Part shown: piece after piece, positions 21,576-28,860 of the stretch
Layout of the letters: each line of letters starts with the position of its first letter
Numbering within the stretch: position 1 is the stretch's first letter
Assembly (NCBI GenBank): GCA_020249045.1
Contig: JADCGK010000083.1
Span: forward strand, 1 to 42,679
Length of the DNA: 42,679 nt
DNA from: Azospirillum sp.
Lineage (GTDB): Bacteria; Pseudomonadota; Alphaproteobacteria; CACIAM-22H2
Direction: 5' to 3'
Notes under the pieces: model-generated
The model's database searches: none
What the model saw: only the letters and a program-made list of their open reading frames with translations
What the model was told of the DNA's origin: nothing
Made by a program: the position numbers and the translations under genes

Positions 21576-21899
21576 TCATGCCGCGCGCGTGGCCGCGTCG
21601 GCCGGCGCGCACGCGCTTTCCGCGCAGCACTCGGCGACGAGAAACGCCACGAGGCCGCGCATCAGCTTGAAATCGGCGGTACAGATCAGCGTCGTCCGCT
21701 CGCGCGTTTGGCGCACGAGTCCGGTCGCGCAAAGAGTCTTGAGGTGATGGGAGAGCGTCGAGGCGGGCATATCCAGCCGCTGCTGGATTCGGCCCACCGG
21801 CAGCCCAGCCTCGCCCGCCCGGACCAGAAGCCGGAAAACGGCGAGGCGCGTCGGGTTGCCGAGCGCTTCGAGCTGGGTTGCGGCATCGGTGATCTTCAT
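21576..21899 (-). CDS. arsR: ArsR family arsenic-responsive repressor
   Basis: A 107-aa winged-helix repressor. The HTH recognition region is LDMPASTLSHHLKTLCATGLV (about 42-62). The alpha-3 box ELCVCD of classic ArsR is missing; instead there are Cys57, Cys73 and a C-terminal cluster Cys91-Cys92-Cys97 (ECCAESAC). This resembles the C-terminal cysteine arrangement of the Acidithiobacillus-type ArsR rather than the plasmid R773 type. ATG 21899 is used; the longer TTG start in the track would add an unconserved tail. Divergent from arsC across 115 bp holding the second operator copy. Confidence 0.9.
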   Translation of the reverse strand: MKITDAATQLEALGNPTRLAVFRLLVRAGEAGLPVGRIQQRLDMPASTLSHHLKTLCATGLVRQTRERTTLICTADFKLMRGLVAFLVAECCAESACAPADAATRAA

Positions 21900-21941
21900 C
21901 CCCGACACTGTGCGCCGGGAAATCCCTTCCGTCAACGATAT

Positions 21942-21983
21942 TTCCAGAAAAATCGAAACACGTCATTATTTCGTCATCGAGAT
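21942..21983. promoter_or_regulatory. Putative ArsR operator, copy 2 (arsR/arsC divergent region)
   Basis: TTCCAGAAAAATCGAAA (21942-21958) repeats copy 1 at 15 of 17 bases. A few bases on, CATTATTTCG (21964-21973) matches the reverse complement of the other side of copy 1, so this site has two half-elements in opposite orientation about 5 bp apart. It sits in the AT-rich centre of the arsR/arsC gap, where it could control both directions. Confidence 0.6.
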
Positions 21984-22014
21984 CGGGCAGATTTTCCGCG
22001 TGAAAGAGGCCGCC

Positions 22015-22521
22015 ATGACCGATCAGACCAAAAACGTCCTGTTCTTGTGCACGCATAATTCGGCGCGTTCGGTAATGGCCGAAGCGCTGCTGAACCGCTT
22101 GGGCGGTGGCCGCTTCAAGGCCTACAGTGCCGGCTCGTACCCGTCGGGCCGGATCAACCCGTTCGTCGAAACGCTGCTCAAGAAAATGAACTTCGATCTT
22201 GCGGGCTTCCGTTCGAAAAGCTGGAACGAGTTCGCCGTCCCCGGGGCGCCGCAACTGCACTTCGTGTTCACGGTGTGCGATCAGGCGGCGGGGGAAGTCT
22301 GCCCGATCTGGCCGGGCCAGCCGATCAACGCCCATTGGGGTTTCCCCGATCCGTCGAGTGCGACGGGCACCGATGCGGAGAAGGCCGCCTTCACCGCCGA
22401 CGTATTCCGCATGATCGAACGGCGTATCGGCATCTTCGTCAATCTGCCCTTCGCCGCGCTGTCCACGCTGGAGTTGAAGCGCAAACTCGACGACATGGGC
22501 AAAGCGAAGGAGCCGGCGTGA
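22015..22521 (+). CDS. arsC: Arsenate reductase, low-molecular-weight phosphatase type
   Basis: A 168-aa protein with the LMW protein tyrosine phosphatase fold: CTHNSARS (CX5R loop; Cys12, Arg18) at the N-terminus and the general-acid motif FPDP (Asp112). Two further cysteines, Cys88 (TVCDQ) and Cys95 (EVCPIWPG), are seven residues apart. The same spacing is found for Cys82/Cys89 of the thioredoxin-linked pI258 arsenate reductase, so a three-cysteine relay is plausible. It reduces arsenate to arsenite in the cytosol. AAAGAGG is placed 5 nt before the ATG. Its stop overlaps the GTG of the aquaporin gene. Confidence 0.9.
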   Translation: MTDQTKNVLFLCTHNSARSVMAEALLNRLGGGRFKAYSAGSYPSGRINPFVETLLKKMNFDLAGFRSKSWNEFAVPGAPQLHFVFTVCDQAAGEVCPIWPGQPINAHWGFPDPSSATGTDAEKAAFTADVFRMIERRIGIFVNLPFAALSTLELKRKLDDMGKAKEPA

Positions 22522-23165
22522 CGCGCAGAGACCGGCTGACGGCGGAGTTCGCCGGAACCGCGCTGCTGCTTGCGGCCGTCGTGGGCTCGGGGATCATGGC
22601 CGAGCGGTTGTCGGGCGGGAATGTCGGCCTTGCGCTGCTCGCCAACGCGATCGCCACGGCCGGCGTGCTCTACGCGCTCATCGCCGCTTTGGGGCCGGTT
22701 TCGGGCGCGCATTTCAACCCGATCGTCACGCTCGCCATGGCCGCGCGCGGGGATTTGCCGCGCGCGCTGGTGCCATCCTATCTCGTCGTCCAATTCGCCG
22801 GCGCGATCGTGGGCGTGTGGCTCGCCCATCTGATGTTCGACGTGCCGGTGCTGCAGATCGGCGTCAAAGTACGGACCGGCCCCGGCCAATGGGTGGCCGA
22901 AGCGGTCGCCACGTTCGGCCTGTTGCTGACGATCTGGCACGCCTCGCGCCATGCGCCCGCGCACATCCCGGCGGCGGTCGCCGGATATATCGCGGGCGCC
23001 TACTGGTTCACCGCCTCCACCAGCTTCGCCAATCCGGCCGTGACCGTCGCCCGGGCGCTGACCGACAGCTTCGCGGGCATCCGGCCCTTCGACGTGCCGG
23101 GCTTCGTTGCAGCCCAATTTTTGGGCTTGGGGCTGATCCTGCTGCTGACCCGCCGGTCGCCATAA
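22518..23165 (+). CDS. aqpS: MIP family aquaglyceroporin, probable arsenite channel (AqpS-like)
   Basis: A 215-aa channel protein with six hydrophobic helices and two re-entrant loops. The first loop reads HFNPIVT (NPI instead of NPA), the second FANPAVTVAR (normal NPA with the filter Arg). GTG 22518 overlaps the arsC stop (GTGA), so the two are translated together. In rhizobia such as Sinorhizobium meliloti an aquaglyceroporin in the ars operon lets arsenite made by ArsC leave the cell down its gradient, replacing ArsB/Acr3 pumps. No pump gene is present in this window. The altered first motif may adjust selectivity. Confidence 0.85.
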   Translation: MTRRDRLTAEFAGTALLLAAVVGSGIMAERLSGGNVGLALLANAIATAGVLYALIAALGPVSGAHFNPIVTLAMAARGDLPRALVPSYLVVQFAGAIVGVWLAHLMFDVPVLQIGVKVRTGPGQWVAEAVATFGLLLTIWHASRHAPAHIPAAVAGYIAGAYWFTASTSFANPAVTVARALTDSFAGIRPFDVPGFVAAQFLGLGLILLLTRRSP

Positions 23166-23313
23166 AGGCTTTTGCGGCCCTCCCGATTCCGGGCTATCGT
23201 TCGTTTCACAAGGCCGGCGACGACCGGCCCCACGCTTCGCATCGCCAATCCGCGGCAAGACGGAAAATCGGGTGCGGGGAGTCGGACGACAAACGCAACA
23301 GGGAGATCGCCCC

Positions 23314-24648
23314 ATGAGGTTCACCCGTCTCGGGTTCGCGTTCGCCGGTGCCGCGATGGTCGCGGCGTCGTTGGCCGCCCCCACGCCCGCGCTCGCGCAG
23401 GCCAACGAGCAGTTCATCCCCGCGCTGGTCTATCGCACCGGCCCGTTCGGACCGAACGGCACGCCCTTCGCCGACGGCTTCGTCGATTATCTGAAGATGA
23501 TCAACGCCCGCGACGGCGGCGTGAACGGCGTTCGCCTGACCTGGGAGGAATGCGAGACCGCCTACAACACCGACCGCGGCGTCGAGTGCTACGAGCGCTT
23601 GAAGGCGCGCGGGCCCACCGGCGCCACCGCGATCGTGCCGCTGTCCACCGGCATCACCTACGCGCTGATCGAGCGCACGGTGCAGGACCGCATTCCGCTG
23701 CTGACCTCGGGCTACGGCCGGTCGGACTCCTCCGACGGGCGCGTCTTCCCCTGGACCTTCACGCTGCCCGCGACCTACTACTCGCAGATGGACGCGATCG
23801 TGCAGTTCATCCGCTCGAAGGAGGGCGGAAATCTGCGCGGCAAGAAGATCAGCTACATCTATCACGACAGCGCCTTCGGCAAGGAGCCGCTGCCCGTGAT
23901 CCAGCGCTTGGCCCGCGAGCAGGGCTTCGAACTCACCGAGTTCCCGGTCCCCAATCCGGGCGTCGAGCAGAAGGCGATCTGGCTGCGCATCGGCCGTCAG
24001 ATCCGTCCGAACTACGTGATCATGTGGGGCTGGGGCATCATGAACCCGACCGCCATCCAGGAAGCGGCGGCCGTGGGCTTCCCGCGCGACCGCTTCATCG
24101 GCGTGTGGTGGGCCGGGTCCGAACAGGACGTGACGCCGCCGGGCGATCTCGCGCGCGGGTATCTCGCCGCGAACTTCCACGGCACGGGCAAGGACTTCAA
24201 GTTCATCCGCGACATCGAAAACCTGGTCCATAAGCCGGGCCAGGCCACGGGCGACGGCAAGCATCTCGGCACCGTGCTCTACAACCGCGGCGCCGTGAAC
24301 GCGGCGATGATCGTGGAAGCCGTGCGCGCGGCCCAGGAACGTCACGGGCGCGGCCGCCCGATGACCGGCGCCCAGGTCCGCGACGGGTTCGAGGCGCTGA
24401 ACCTCGATCCGCAGCGTCTCGCGGCGATGGGCTTCGAGGGCTTCATGCCGCCCTTGCGCCTGTCCTGCGCCGATCACGAAGGCGGCGGCATCGTCCGCAT
24501 CCAGCAATGGGACGGCAGGAAGTGGAACTGGGCGTCCGACTGGATCGAGCCCAACCGCGCGATGATCCGCGAAATGTACGAAGCGACGTCCATGCAGTAC
24601 GCGCGCGAAAAGAACATCACCCCGCGCGATTGCGCGCGGCAAAGCTGA
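23314..24648 (+). CDS. livK: ABC importer substrate-binding protein (LivK-like family)
   Basis: A 444-aa periplasmic binding protein of the Peripla_BP_6 family. The signal peptide is MRFTRLGFAFAGAAMVAASL... with cleavage near ALA/QA (about residue 28-29). The mature part has YRTGPFGPNGTPFADGFVDYLKMIN, IVPLSTGITYALIERT and YIYHDSAFGKE, as in binding proteins encoded with acyl-CoA ligases. GGGAGA is 7 nt upstream of the ATG. It belongs with livG, livH and livM, although separated from them by the ars cluster, so it must have its own promoter in the 148 bp before it or depend on read-through from aqpS. A strong hairpin follows the gene. Confidence 0.88.
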   Translation: MRFTRLGFAFAGAAMVAASLAAPTPALAQANEQFIPALVYRTGPFGPNGTPFADGFVDYLKMINARDGGVNGVRLTWEECETAYNTDRGVECYERLKARGPTGATAIVPLSTGITYALIERTVQDRIPLLTSGYGRSDSSDGRVFPWTFTLPATYYSQMDAIVQFIRSKEGGNLRGKKISYIYHDSAFGKEPLPVIQRLAREQGFELTEFPVPNPGVEQKAIWLRIGRQIRPNYVIMWGWGIMNPTAIQEAAAVGFPRDRFIGVWWAGSEQDVTPPGDLARGYLAANFHGTGKDFKFIRDIENLVHKPGQATGDGKHLGTVLYNRGAVNAAMIVEAVRAAQERHGRGRPMTGAQVRDGFEALNLDPQRLAAMGFEGFMPPLRLSCADHEGGGIVRIQQWDGRKWNWASDWIEPNRAMIREMYEATSMQYAREKNITPRDCARQS

Positions 24649-24673
24649 TCGGCAGCGATCGGCGTCTGCGACC

Positions 24674-24706
24674 GGGGCGGATCGGCGACGATCCGCCCCT
24701 CTCTTT
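24674..24706 (+). terminator. Hairpin between livK and livF, partial terminator
   Basis: GGGGCGGATCG-GCGA-CGATCCGCCCC is a perfect 11-bp stem-loop (24674-24699) followed by a weak T-rich stretch TCTCTTT. Located just after the binding-protein gene, it would protect that mRNA and lower expression of the downstream ATPase, as is common in importer operons that need excess binding protein. Confidence 0.65.
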
Positions 24707-24736
24707 GCCGGGACGGGAAATTCAGGGATAGCGACG

Positions 24737-25588
24737 ATGACCACCGCCGCCGCGGAACTCGAACGCAAGATGGCCGCCCCCGCCGCCGCGCCGCTGCTGG
24801 CGGTGCGCAACATCGAAGTCATCTACGACCACGTCATTCTCGTGCTGAAGGGCGTCAGCCTCGAAGTGCCCAAGGGCGGCATCGTCGCCCTGCTCGGCGC
24901 CAACGGCGCGGGCAAATCCACCACGCTCAAATCGATCTCGAACCTGCTGCGCGCCGAACGCGGCGACGTGACCAAGGGCTCGATCGAATACAAGGGCGAG
25001 CGGATCGAAAAGCTCACGCCCAACGACCTCGTCAAGAAGGGCGTCATCCAGGTGATGGAAGGCCGGCATTGCTTCGGCCATCTGACGGTCGAGGAAAACC
25101 TCCTCACCGGCGCCTACACGCGCACCGACGGCCGTGCGGCGATCGCGCGCGATCTCGAGATGGTCTACGGCTATTTCCCGCGCCTCAAGGAACGCCGCAA
25201 ATCCCAGGCCGGCTACACCTCGGGCGGCGAGCAGCAGATGACGGCCATCGGCCGCGCGCTGATGAGCAAGCCCGAGACCATCCTGCTCGACGAGCCCTCG
25301 ATGGGCCTGGCCCCGCAGCTGGTCGAGGAAATCTTCGAGATCGTCGTGAAGCTCAACAAGGAGCAGGGCGTGTCGTTCCTGCTCGCCGAGCAGAACACCT
25401 CGATCGCGCTGCGCCACGCGCATTACGGCTACATCCTGGAAAACGGCCGCGTCGTGCTCGACGGCACGGCCGAGGCGCTGCGCGGCAACGAGGACGTCAA
25501 GGAATTCTATCTCGGCGTTTCCGGGGCGGGCCGCAAATCCTTCCGCGAGGTCAAACACTACAAGCGACGCAAGCGCTGGCTCGCGTAG
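24737..25588 (+). CDS. livF: Branched-chain-type ABC importer ATPase (LivF-like)
   Basis: A 283-aa second ATPase of the importer. Walker A GANGAGKST, Q-loop VIQVMEGRHCFGHLTVEENL (LivF type), a YTSGGEQQM signature, Walker B ILLDEPSMGLAPQLVEEIF and H-loop-region LLAEQNTSIAL with Gln replacing the usual His, as in LivF proteins. The C-terminus has a basic extension (REVKHYKRRKRWLA). ATG 24737 follows the livK terminator hairpin; the PaaK-like gene begins 10 nt after the stop. Confidence 0.9.
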   Translation: MTTAAAELERKMAAPAAAPLLAVRNIEVIYDHVILVLKGVSLEVPKGGIVALLGANGAGKSTTLKSISNLLRAERGDVTKGSIEYKGERIEKLTPNDLVKKGVIQVMEGRHCFGHLTVEENLLTGAYTRTDGRAAIARDLEMVYGYFPRLKERRKSQAGYTSGGEQQMTAIGRALMSKPETILLDEPSMGLAPQLVEEIFEIVVKLNKEQGVSFLLAEQNTSIALRHAHYGYILENGRVVLDGTAEALRGNEDVKEFYLGVSGAGRKSFREVKHYKRRKRWLA

Positions 25589-25598
25589 ACTCCGCGAC

Positions 25599-26846
25599 AT
25601 GTCCGATTCGCTCCATTTCGACTCCCTCGAAACCCAGGACCCCGGCCAGCGCGAGGACCGGTTGTTCGCCGCCTTGCGCGAACAGGTCGCCCACGCCCAG
25701 GACGAGGCGCCCTATTTCGCCGAAACGCTGAAGGACGTGGACGCGAACGCGCTCGTCGACCGTGCCGCGCTGGCCGCGCTTCCCGTCGTGCGCAAGGGCG
25801 AGCTCATCGAACTCCAGAAAAGACGCTTCGCCGCACGCGATCCCTTCGGCGGGATGACCGCCGTCAAGACCGGAAATCTGGGCCGCATCTTCATGTCGCC
25901 CGGGCCGATCTACGATCCCGAAGCCGCGCGCCCCGATTTCTGGCGCATCGCGCGCGCGCTGTGGGCCGCGGGCTTCCGGCGCGGCCACGTCGCGCACAAT
26001 TCTTTTTCCTACCATCTCACCCCGGCGGGCTCGATGCTGGAGATGGGCGCGCACGCGATCGGTTGCGCGGTCGTGCCCGCGGGCGTCGGCAACACCGAAC
26101 TTCAGGTCCGCGCGCTCGCCGACGTGCGGCCCGACGGCTATATCGGCACGCCCTCGTTCCTCAAGATCCTGCTCGACAAAGCCAAGGAGATGGACGCCGA
26201 CGTTTCCTCGCTGAAACGCGCGATGGTCTCCGGCGAAGCCTTGCCCAAGGCGTTGCGCGCCGAGATGAAGGATCGCGGCCTCGACGTGCTGCAATGCTAC
26301 GCCACGGCCGATTTGGGGCTGATCGGCTACGAGAGCATCGCCGACGAAGGTCTGATCCTCGACGAGTGGGTGATCGTCGAAATCGTCCGGCCCGGCACGG
26401 GCGATCCGTTGCCCGACGGTGCGGTGGGCGAGGTCGTGGTGACGACGCTCAACCCCGATTACCCGCTGATCCGCTTCGGCACCGGGGATTTGTCGGCGTT
26501 CGTGCCCGGCGTTTCGCCGTGCGGGCGGACCGGCAAGCGACTGAAGGGGTGGATGGGCCGCGCCGATCAAACCACCAAGGTCAAAGGCATGTTCGTGCAT
26601 CCCGGACAGGTGGCCGACGTGGCCAAGCGACACGGGATCGCGAAATTCCGCCTGGTCGTATCGCGCGAAGGCGACAACGACGCGATGACGCTGAAGGTCG
26701 AAGCGCCGCACGACGCGGCGTTGGCCGCGAAACTGGCCGAAGCGCTGGTCGCCGTCACGAAGCTGAAGGGGGCGGTCGAATTCGTAGCGCCCGGCGCGTT
26801 GCCCAACGACGGCAAGACGATCGAAGACGCGCGCAAATACGATTGA
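25599..26846 (+). CDS. Phenylacetate-CoA ligase-like adenylate-forming protein with altered P-loop
   Basis: A 415-aa protein of the PaaK branch of adenylate-forming enzymes. Recognisable parts are RALADVRPDGYIGTPSFLKILL, MVSGEALP, a late adenylation region YPLIRFGTGDLSAF, GWMGRADQTTKVKGMFVHPGQV (hinge and C-terminal domain) and a terminal DGKTIEDARKYD with possible catalytic Lys. The usual SSGTTG P-loop is missing: its place holds LGRIFMSPGPIYDPE. The protein is otherwise intact and in frame, so it is a divergent subfamily rather than a broken gene. It is the last gene of the importer cluster, 10 nt after livF, and with the other ligase gene frames the cluster. Activity and substrate are uncertain. 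Confidence 0.78.
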   Translation: MSDSLHFDSLETQDPGQREDRLFAALREQVAHAQDEAPYFAETLKDVDANALVDRAALAALPVVRKGELIELQKRRFAARDPFGGMTAVKTGNLGRIFMSPGPIYDPEAARPDFWRIARALWAAGFRRGHVAHNSFSYHLTPAGSMLEMGAHAIGCAVVPAGVGNTELQVRALADVRPDGYIGTPSFLKILLDKAKEMDADVSSLKRAMVSGEALPKALRAEMKDRGLDVLQCYATADLGLIGYESIADEGLILDEWVIVEIVRPGTGDPLPDGAVGEVVVTTLNPDYPLIRFGTGDLSAFVPGVSPCGRTGKRLKGWMGRADQTTKVKGMFVHPGQVADVAKRHGIAKFRLVVSREGDNDAMTLKVEAPHDAALAAKLAEALVAVTKLKGAVEFVAPGALPNDGKTIEDARKYD

Positions 26847-26892
26847 CCGTCCAGCGGGCCTCGCCGACGGCGGTGGCCGACGGGGCCGGCGC

Positions 26893-27021
26893 TTAGCGCC
26901 CGGCGGCGGCCGTCATCAGCGAAGGGTCGGTCGCGATCAGCGATTCCGAAACGCGGCCTTGCGCCCAGGCGAGCGCCACGAGACCCACGATCAACGAAAT
27001 CAACGACACGGCGGCCAACAT
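26893..27021 (-). CDS. 42-aa single-helix membrane peptide
   Basis: The ATG at 27021 has a textbook AAGGAG with a 6-nt spacer. The product is one hydrophobic helix (MLAAVSLISLIVGLVALAWAQ) followed by a short polar tail. The 96-aa ORF in the track extends upstream of this site without support. A possible promoter on the minus strand is TTGAGC (27122 to 27117), 16-bp spacer, CAAAAT (27100 to 27095). Function unknown; it is convergent with the PaaK-like gene, 46 bp apart. Confidence 0.6.
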   Translation of the reverse strand: MLAAVSLISLIVGLVALAWAQGRVSESLIATDPSLMTAAAGR

Positions 27022-27471
27022 TTTCTGCTCCTTCGATGGGCGCGGCGGTGAAAGAACCCCGCGCGATGGGTCTGAACATGCGCCACAACTGGGGATTTTG
27101 CGTGCGGTAAGCCTGCGCTCAAGATATGCGTTAAACACATGTATCGAGACATAAGGGTCGTGAAAAACGCATGACAAAGACATGAAAGATCAAATTTCCG
27201 TATCTAAATCAATGATCTATCAAAAATCATGATTTGGCCACAAACCGGCCCGAATAGCGCCCGATCCGCCTCGTTATATGAGCATCGACGGAACATCGGC
27301 GATCGCGCACGCAACGTTCCGCCGACCTCTCGCCCGAGAGGGACTCCCCGGACTCCAGTCCCCTCGGGAACTTGCGCGAAGGCGGGGAAGGGCGCGGATG
27401 TACCGCCCTTTCCCGCCCTTCTTTTCCCGCCTGGTTTTTCCTTCCCGCCGGTTTCCCGATAGATTGCCGCC
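27022..27471. other. 450-bp intergenic region: AT-rich promoter zone and structured ccm leader
   Basis: No gene is seen. The part 27110-27240 is strikingly AT-rich for this genome. It holds an inverted repeat ATGCGTT/AACGCAT (27126-27172) and the palindrome AAATCATGATTT (27224-27235). A possible plus-strand promoter is TTTCCG (27195-27200), 17 bp, TATCAA (27218-27223), which would place the palindrome at the transcription start. Beyond it lie several stems: CGGAAC/GTTCCG (27289-27321), CCTCTC/GAGAGG (27326-27341) or alternatively GGGACT/AGTCCC (27340-27362), and GGGGAAGGGC/GCCCTTTCCC (27384-27414) followed by a T-rich run. Stems two and three share bases and exclude each other. Confidence 0.4.
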
Positions 27472-28104
27472 ATGGGGATCGCGTCGCGTTTCGAAGGCCG
27501 CGAGCTCGCCTGCGTGCGCGGCGGGCGAATCGTGTTCGCGCGCCTTGCGTTCGACGTGACGGGCGGCGGCTTGCTGATCCTGCGCGGGCCCAACGGGGCG
27601 GGCAAATCCAGTCTGCTGCGCGTGATGGCGGGCTTGATCGCGCCCGCCCATGGCGCCTTGATCTGGAACGGCGAGGACGCCGACGCCGATCCCGTCGCCC
27701 ATCGCGCGCGCGCGGCCTATGCCGGGCACGACGACGCATTGAAGCCGGGCCTGACGGTGCGCGAACATCTCGCCTTCCACGCCGCTTTGCGCGGGGCGGA
27801 CGCGAGGCACCTCGATGCGGCGCTCGAGGCGTTCGGGCTGACGGCGCTCGCGACGACGCCCGCGCGCTTGCTCAGCGCGGGTCAGCGCAAGCGCGCCGCG
27901 TTGGCCCGTTTGATCGCCGCGCCCGCGCCGATCTGGCTGCTCGACGAACCGACCAACGGGCTCGATGCGGGGGCCGTCGCGAAGCTCGAAACGGCGATCG
28001 CCGCCCATCGCGGGGCCGGCGGCATCGTCGTCGCCGCCACGCATCTGGACTTCGCCGGCGCCGGGGCGGCGACGCTCGACCTCGCCGCGATGCGCGCCGC
28101 ATGA
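27472..28104 (+). CDS. ccmA: Haem exporter ATP-binding protein CcmA
   Basis: A 210-aa ABC ATPase, first gene of the cytochrome c maturation operon. Walker A is GPNGAGKSSLL, signature LLSAGQRKRAALARL (LSxGQ-type), Walker B IWLLDEPTNGLD, H-loop AATHLDF. With CcmB and CcmC it forms the complex that releases holo-CcmE. Its size matches the family (about 205-215). Its stop overlaps the ccmB ATG (ATGA). The start ATG 27472 has no strong Shine-Dalgarno. Confidence 0.93.
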   Translation: MGIASRFEGRELACVRGGRIVFARLAFDVTGGGLLILRGPNGAGKSSLLRVMAGLIAPAHGALIWNGEDADADPVAHRARAAYAGHDDALKPGLTVREHLAFHAALRGADARHLDAALEAFGLTALATTPARLLSAGQRKRAALARLIAAPAPIWLLDEPTNGLDAGAVAKLETAIAAHRGAGGIVVAATHLDFAGAGAATLDLAAMRAA

Positions 28105-28766
28105 ACGCCGCGCTCGCCCTGATCGCGCGCGACGTTCGCCTTGCGTGGCGTCATCCGCACGAGATCGTCACGATCCTCGCCTTCTTCGTCGTGGCCGCAT
28201 CGCTGTTTCCCTTCGGCATCGGCCCCGAACCGCAGATTCTGGCGCGCGTGGCGGTCGGCATCGTCTGGGTGGTCGCGCTGCTCGCGGCGCTTATGTCCCT
28301 CGAGCGGCTGTTCCAGGCCGAGGCCGACGACGGTTCGCTCGATCTGCTTGTCGGTGCGTCCGCGCCGCTCGAATTGCTGGCCCTCGCCAAAATCGTCGCG
28401 CAATGGCTGACGACGGCGGTGCCGCTGATCGCCGCCGCCCCGGTGGTCGCCACGATGCTGAACCTGCCGCCCGAAGGCTTCGGCGTGCTGATGCTGACCT
28501 TGATCCTGGGCACGCCGGGCCTGTCGCTGTTCGGCGGGATCGGGGCGGCGTTGTCGGTGGGGGCGCGGCGCGGCGGGGCGTTGCTGGCGTTGATCGTGCT
28601 GCCGTTGGTCGTGCCGATCCTGATTTTCGCCGTCGCCGCTGTGGATGCCGCCATCGCGGGGTTGAGCCCGCGGCCCCATCTTTTCCTGCTCGCCGGGCTG
28701 TCGGTCTTCGCGCTGACCTTGGCCCCGTTCGCGATGGCCGCCGCCTTGCGCCAAGCGACGGAATGA
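28101..28766 (+). CDS. ccmB: Haem exporter permease CcmB
   Basis: A 221-aa inner-membrane protein with six hydrophobic helices. Family motifs: an N-terminal ARDVRLAWRHPHEI, LAALMSLERLFQAEADDGSLDLL, and a long LGTPGLSLFGGIGAALSVGARRGG loop-helix. Start overlaps ccmA. It is the membrane partner of CcmA. A 94-bp gap follows, the only real gap inside this operon. Confidence 0.93.
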   Translation: MNAALALIARDVRLAWRHPHEIVTILAFFVVAASLFPFGIGPEPQILARVAVGIVWVVALLAALMSLERLFQAEADDGSLDLLVGASAPLELLALAKIVAQWLTTAVPLIAAAPVVATMLNLPPEGFGVLMLTLILGTPGLSLFGGIGAALSVGARRGGALLALIVLPLVVPILIFAVAAVDAAIAGLSPRPHLFLLAGLSVFALTLAPFAMAAALRQATE

Positions 28767-28860
28767 CGCGCCTTAATTCGGCCCAGATGAGGTTGGATTT
28801 TCGGGGTCGTCCGCGCCATAGTCCTTGGCACCAGGGAAGCCGAAAATCGCAGGTCGTTCC

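Noticed and set aside
23212-23229. GGCCGG/CCGGCC hairpin after aqpS, considered as a terminator
   Set aside because: Only a 6-bp stem with no T-tract; too weak to call in such GC-rich DNA.
19745-23313. Direct repeats or mobile-element ends flanking the ars block
   Set aside because: I compared both edges by eye and found no matching repeat, integrase or transposase.
27341-27356. GGACTCC repeated twice, considered as a repeat array or CRISPR
   Set aside because: Only two short copies without regular spacers; better explained as part of a hairpin region.
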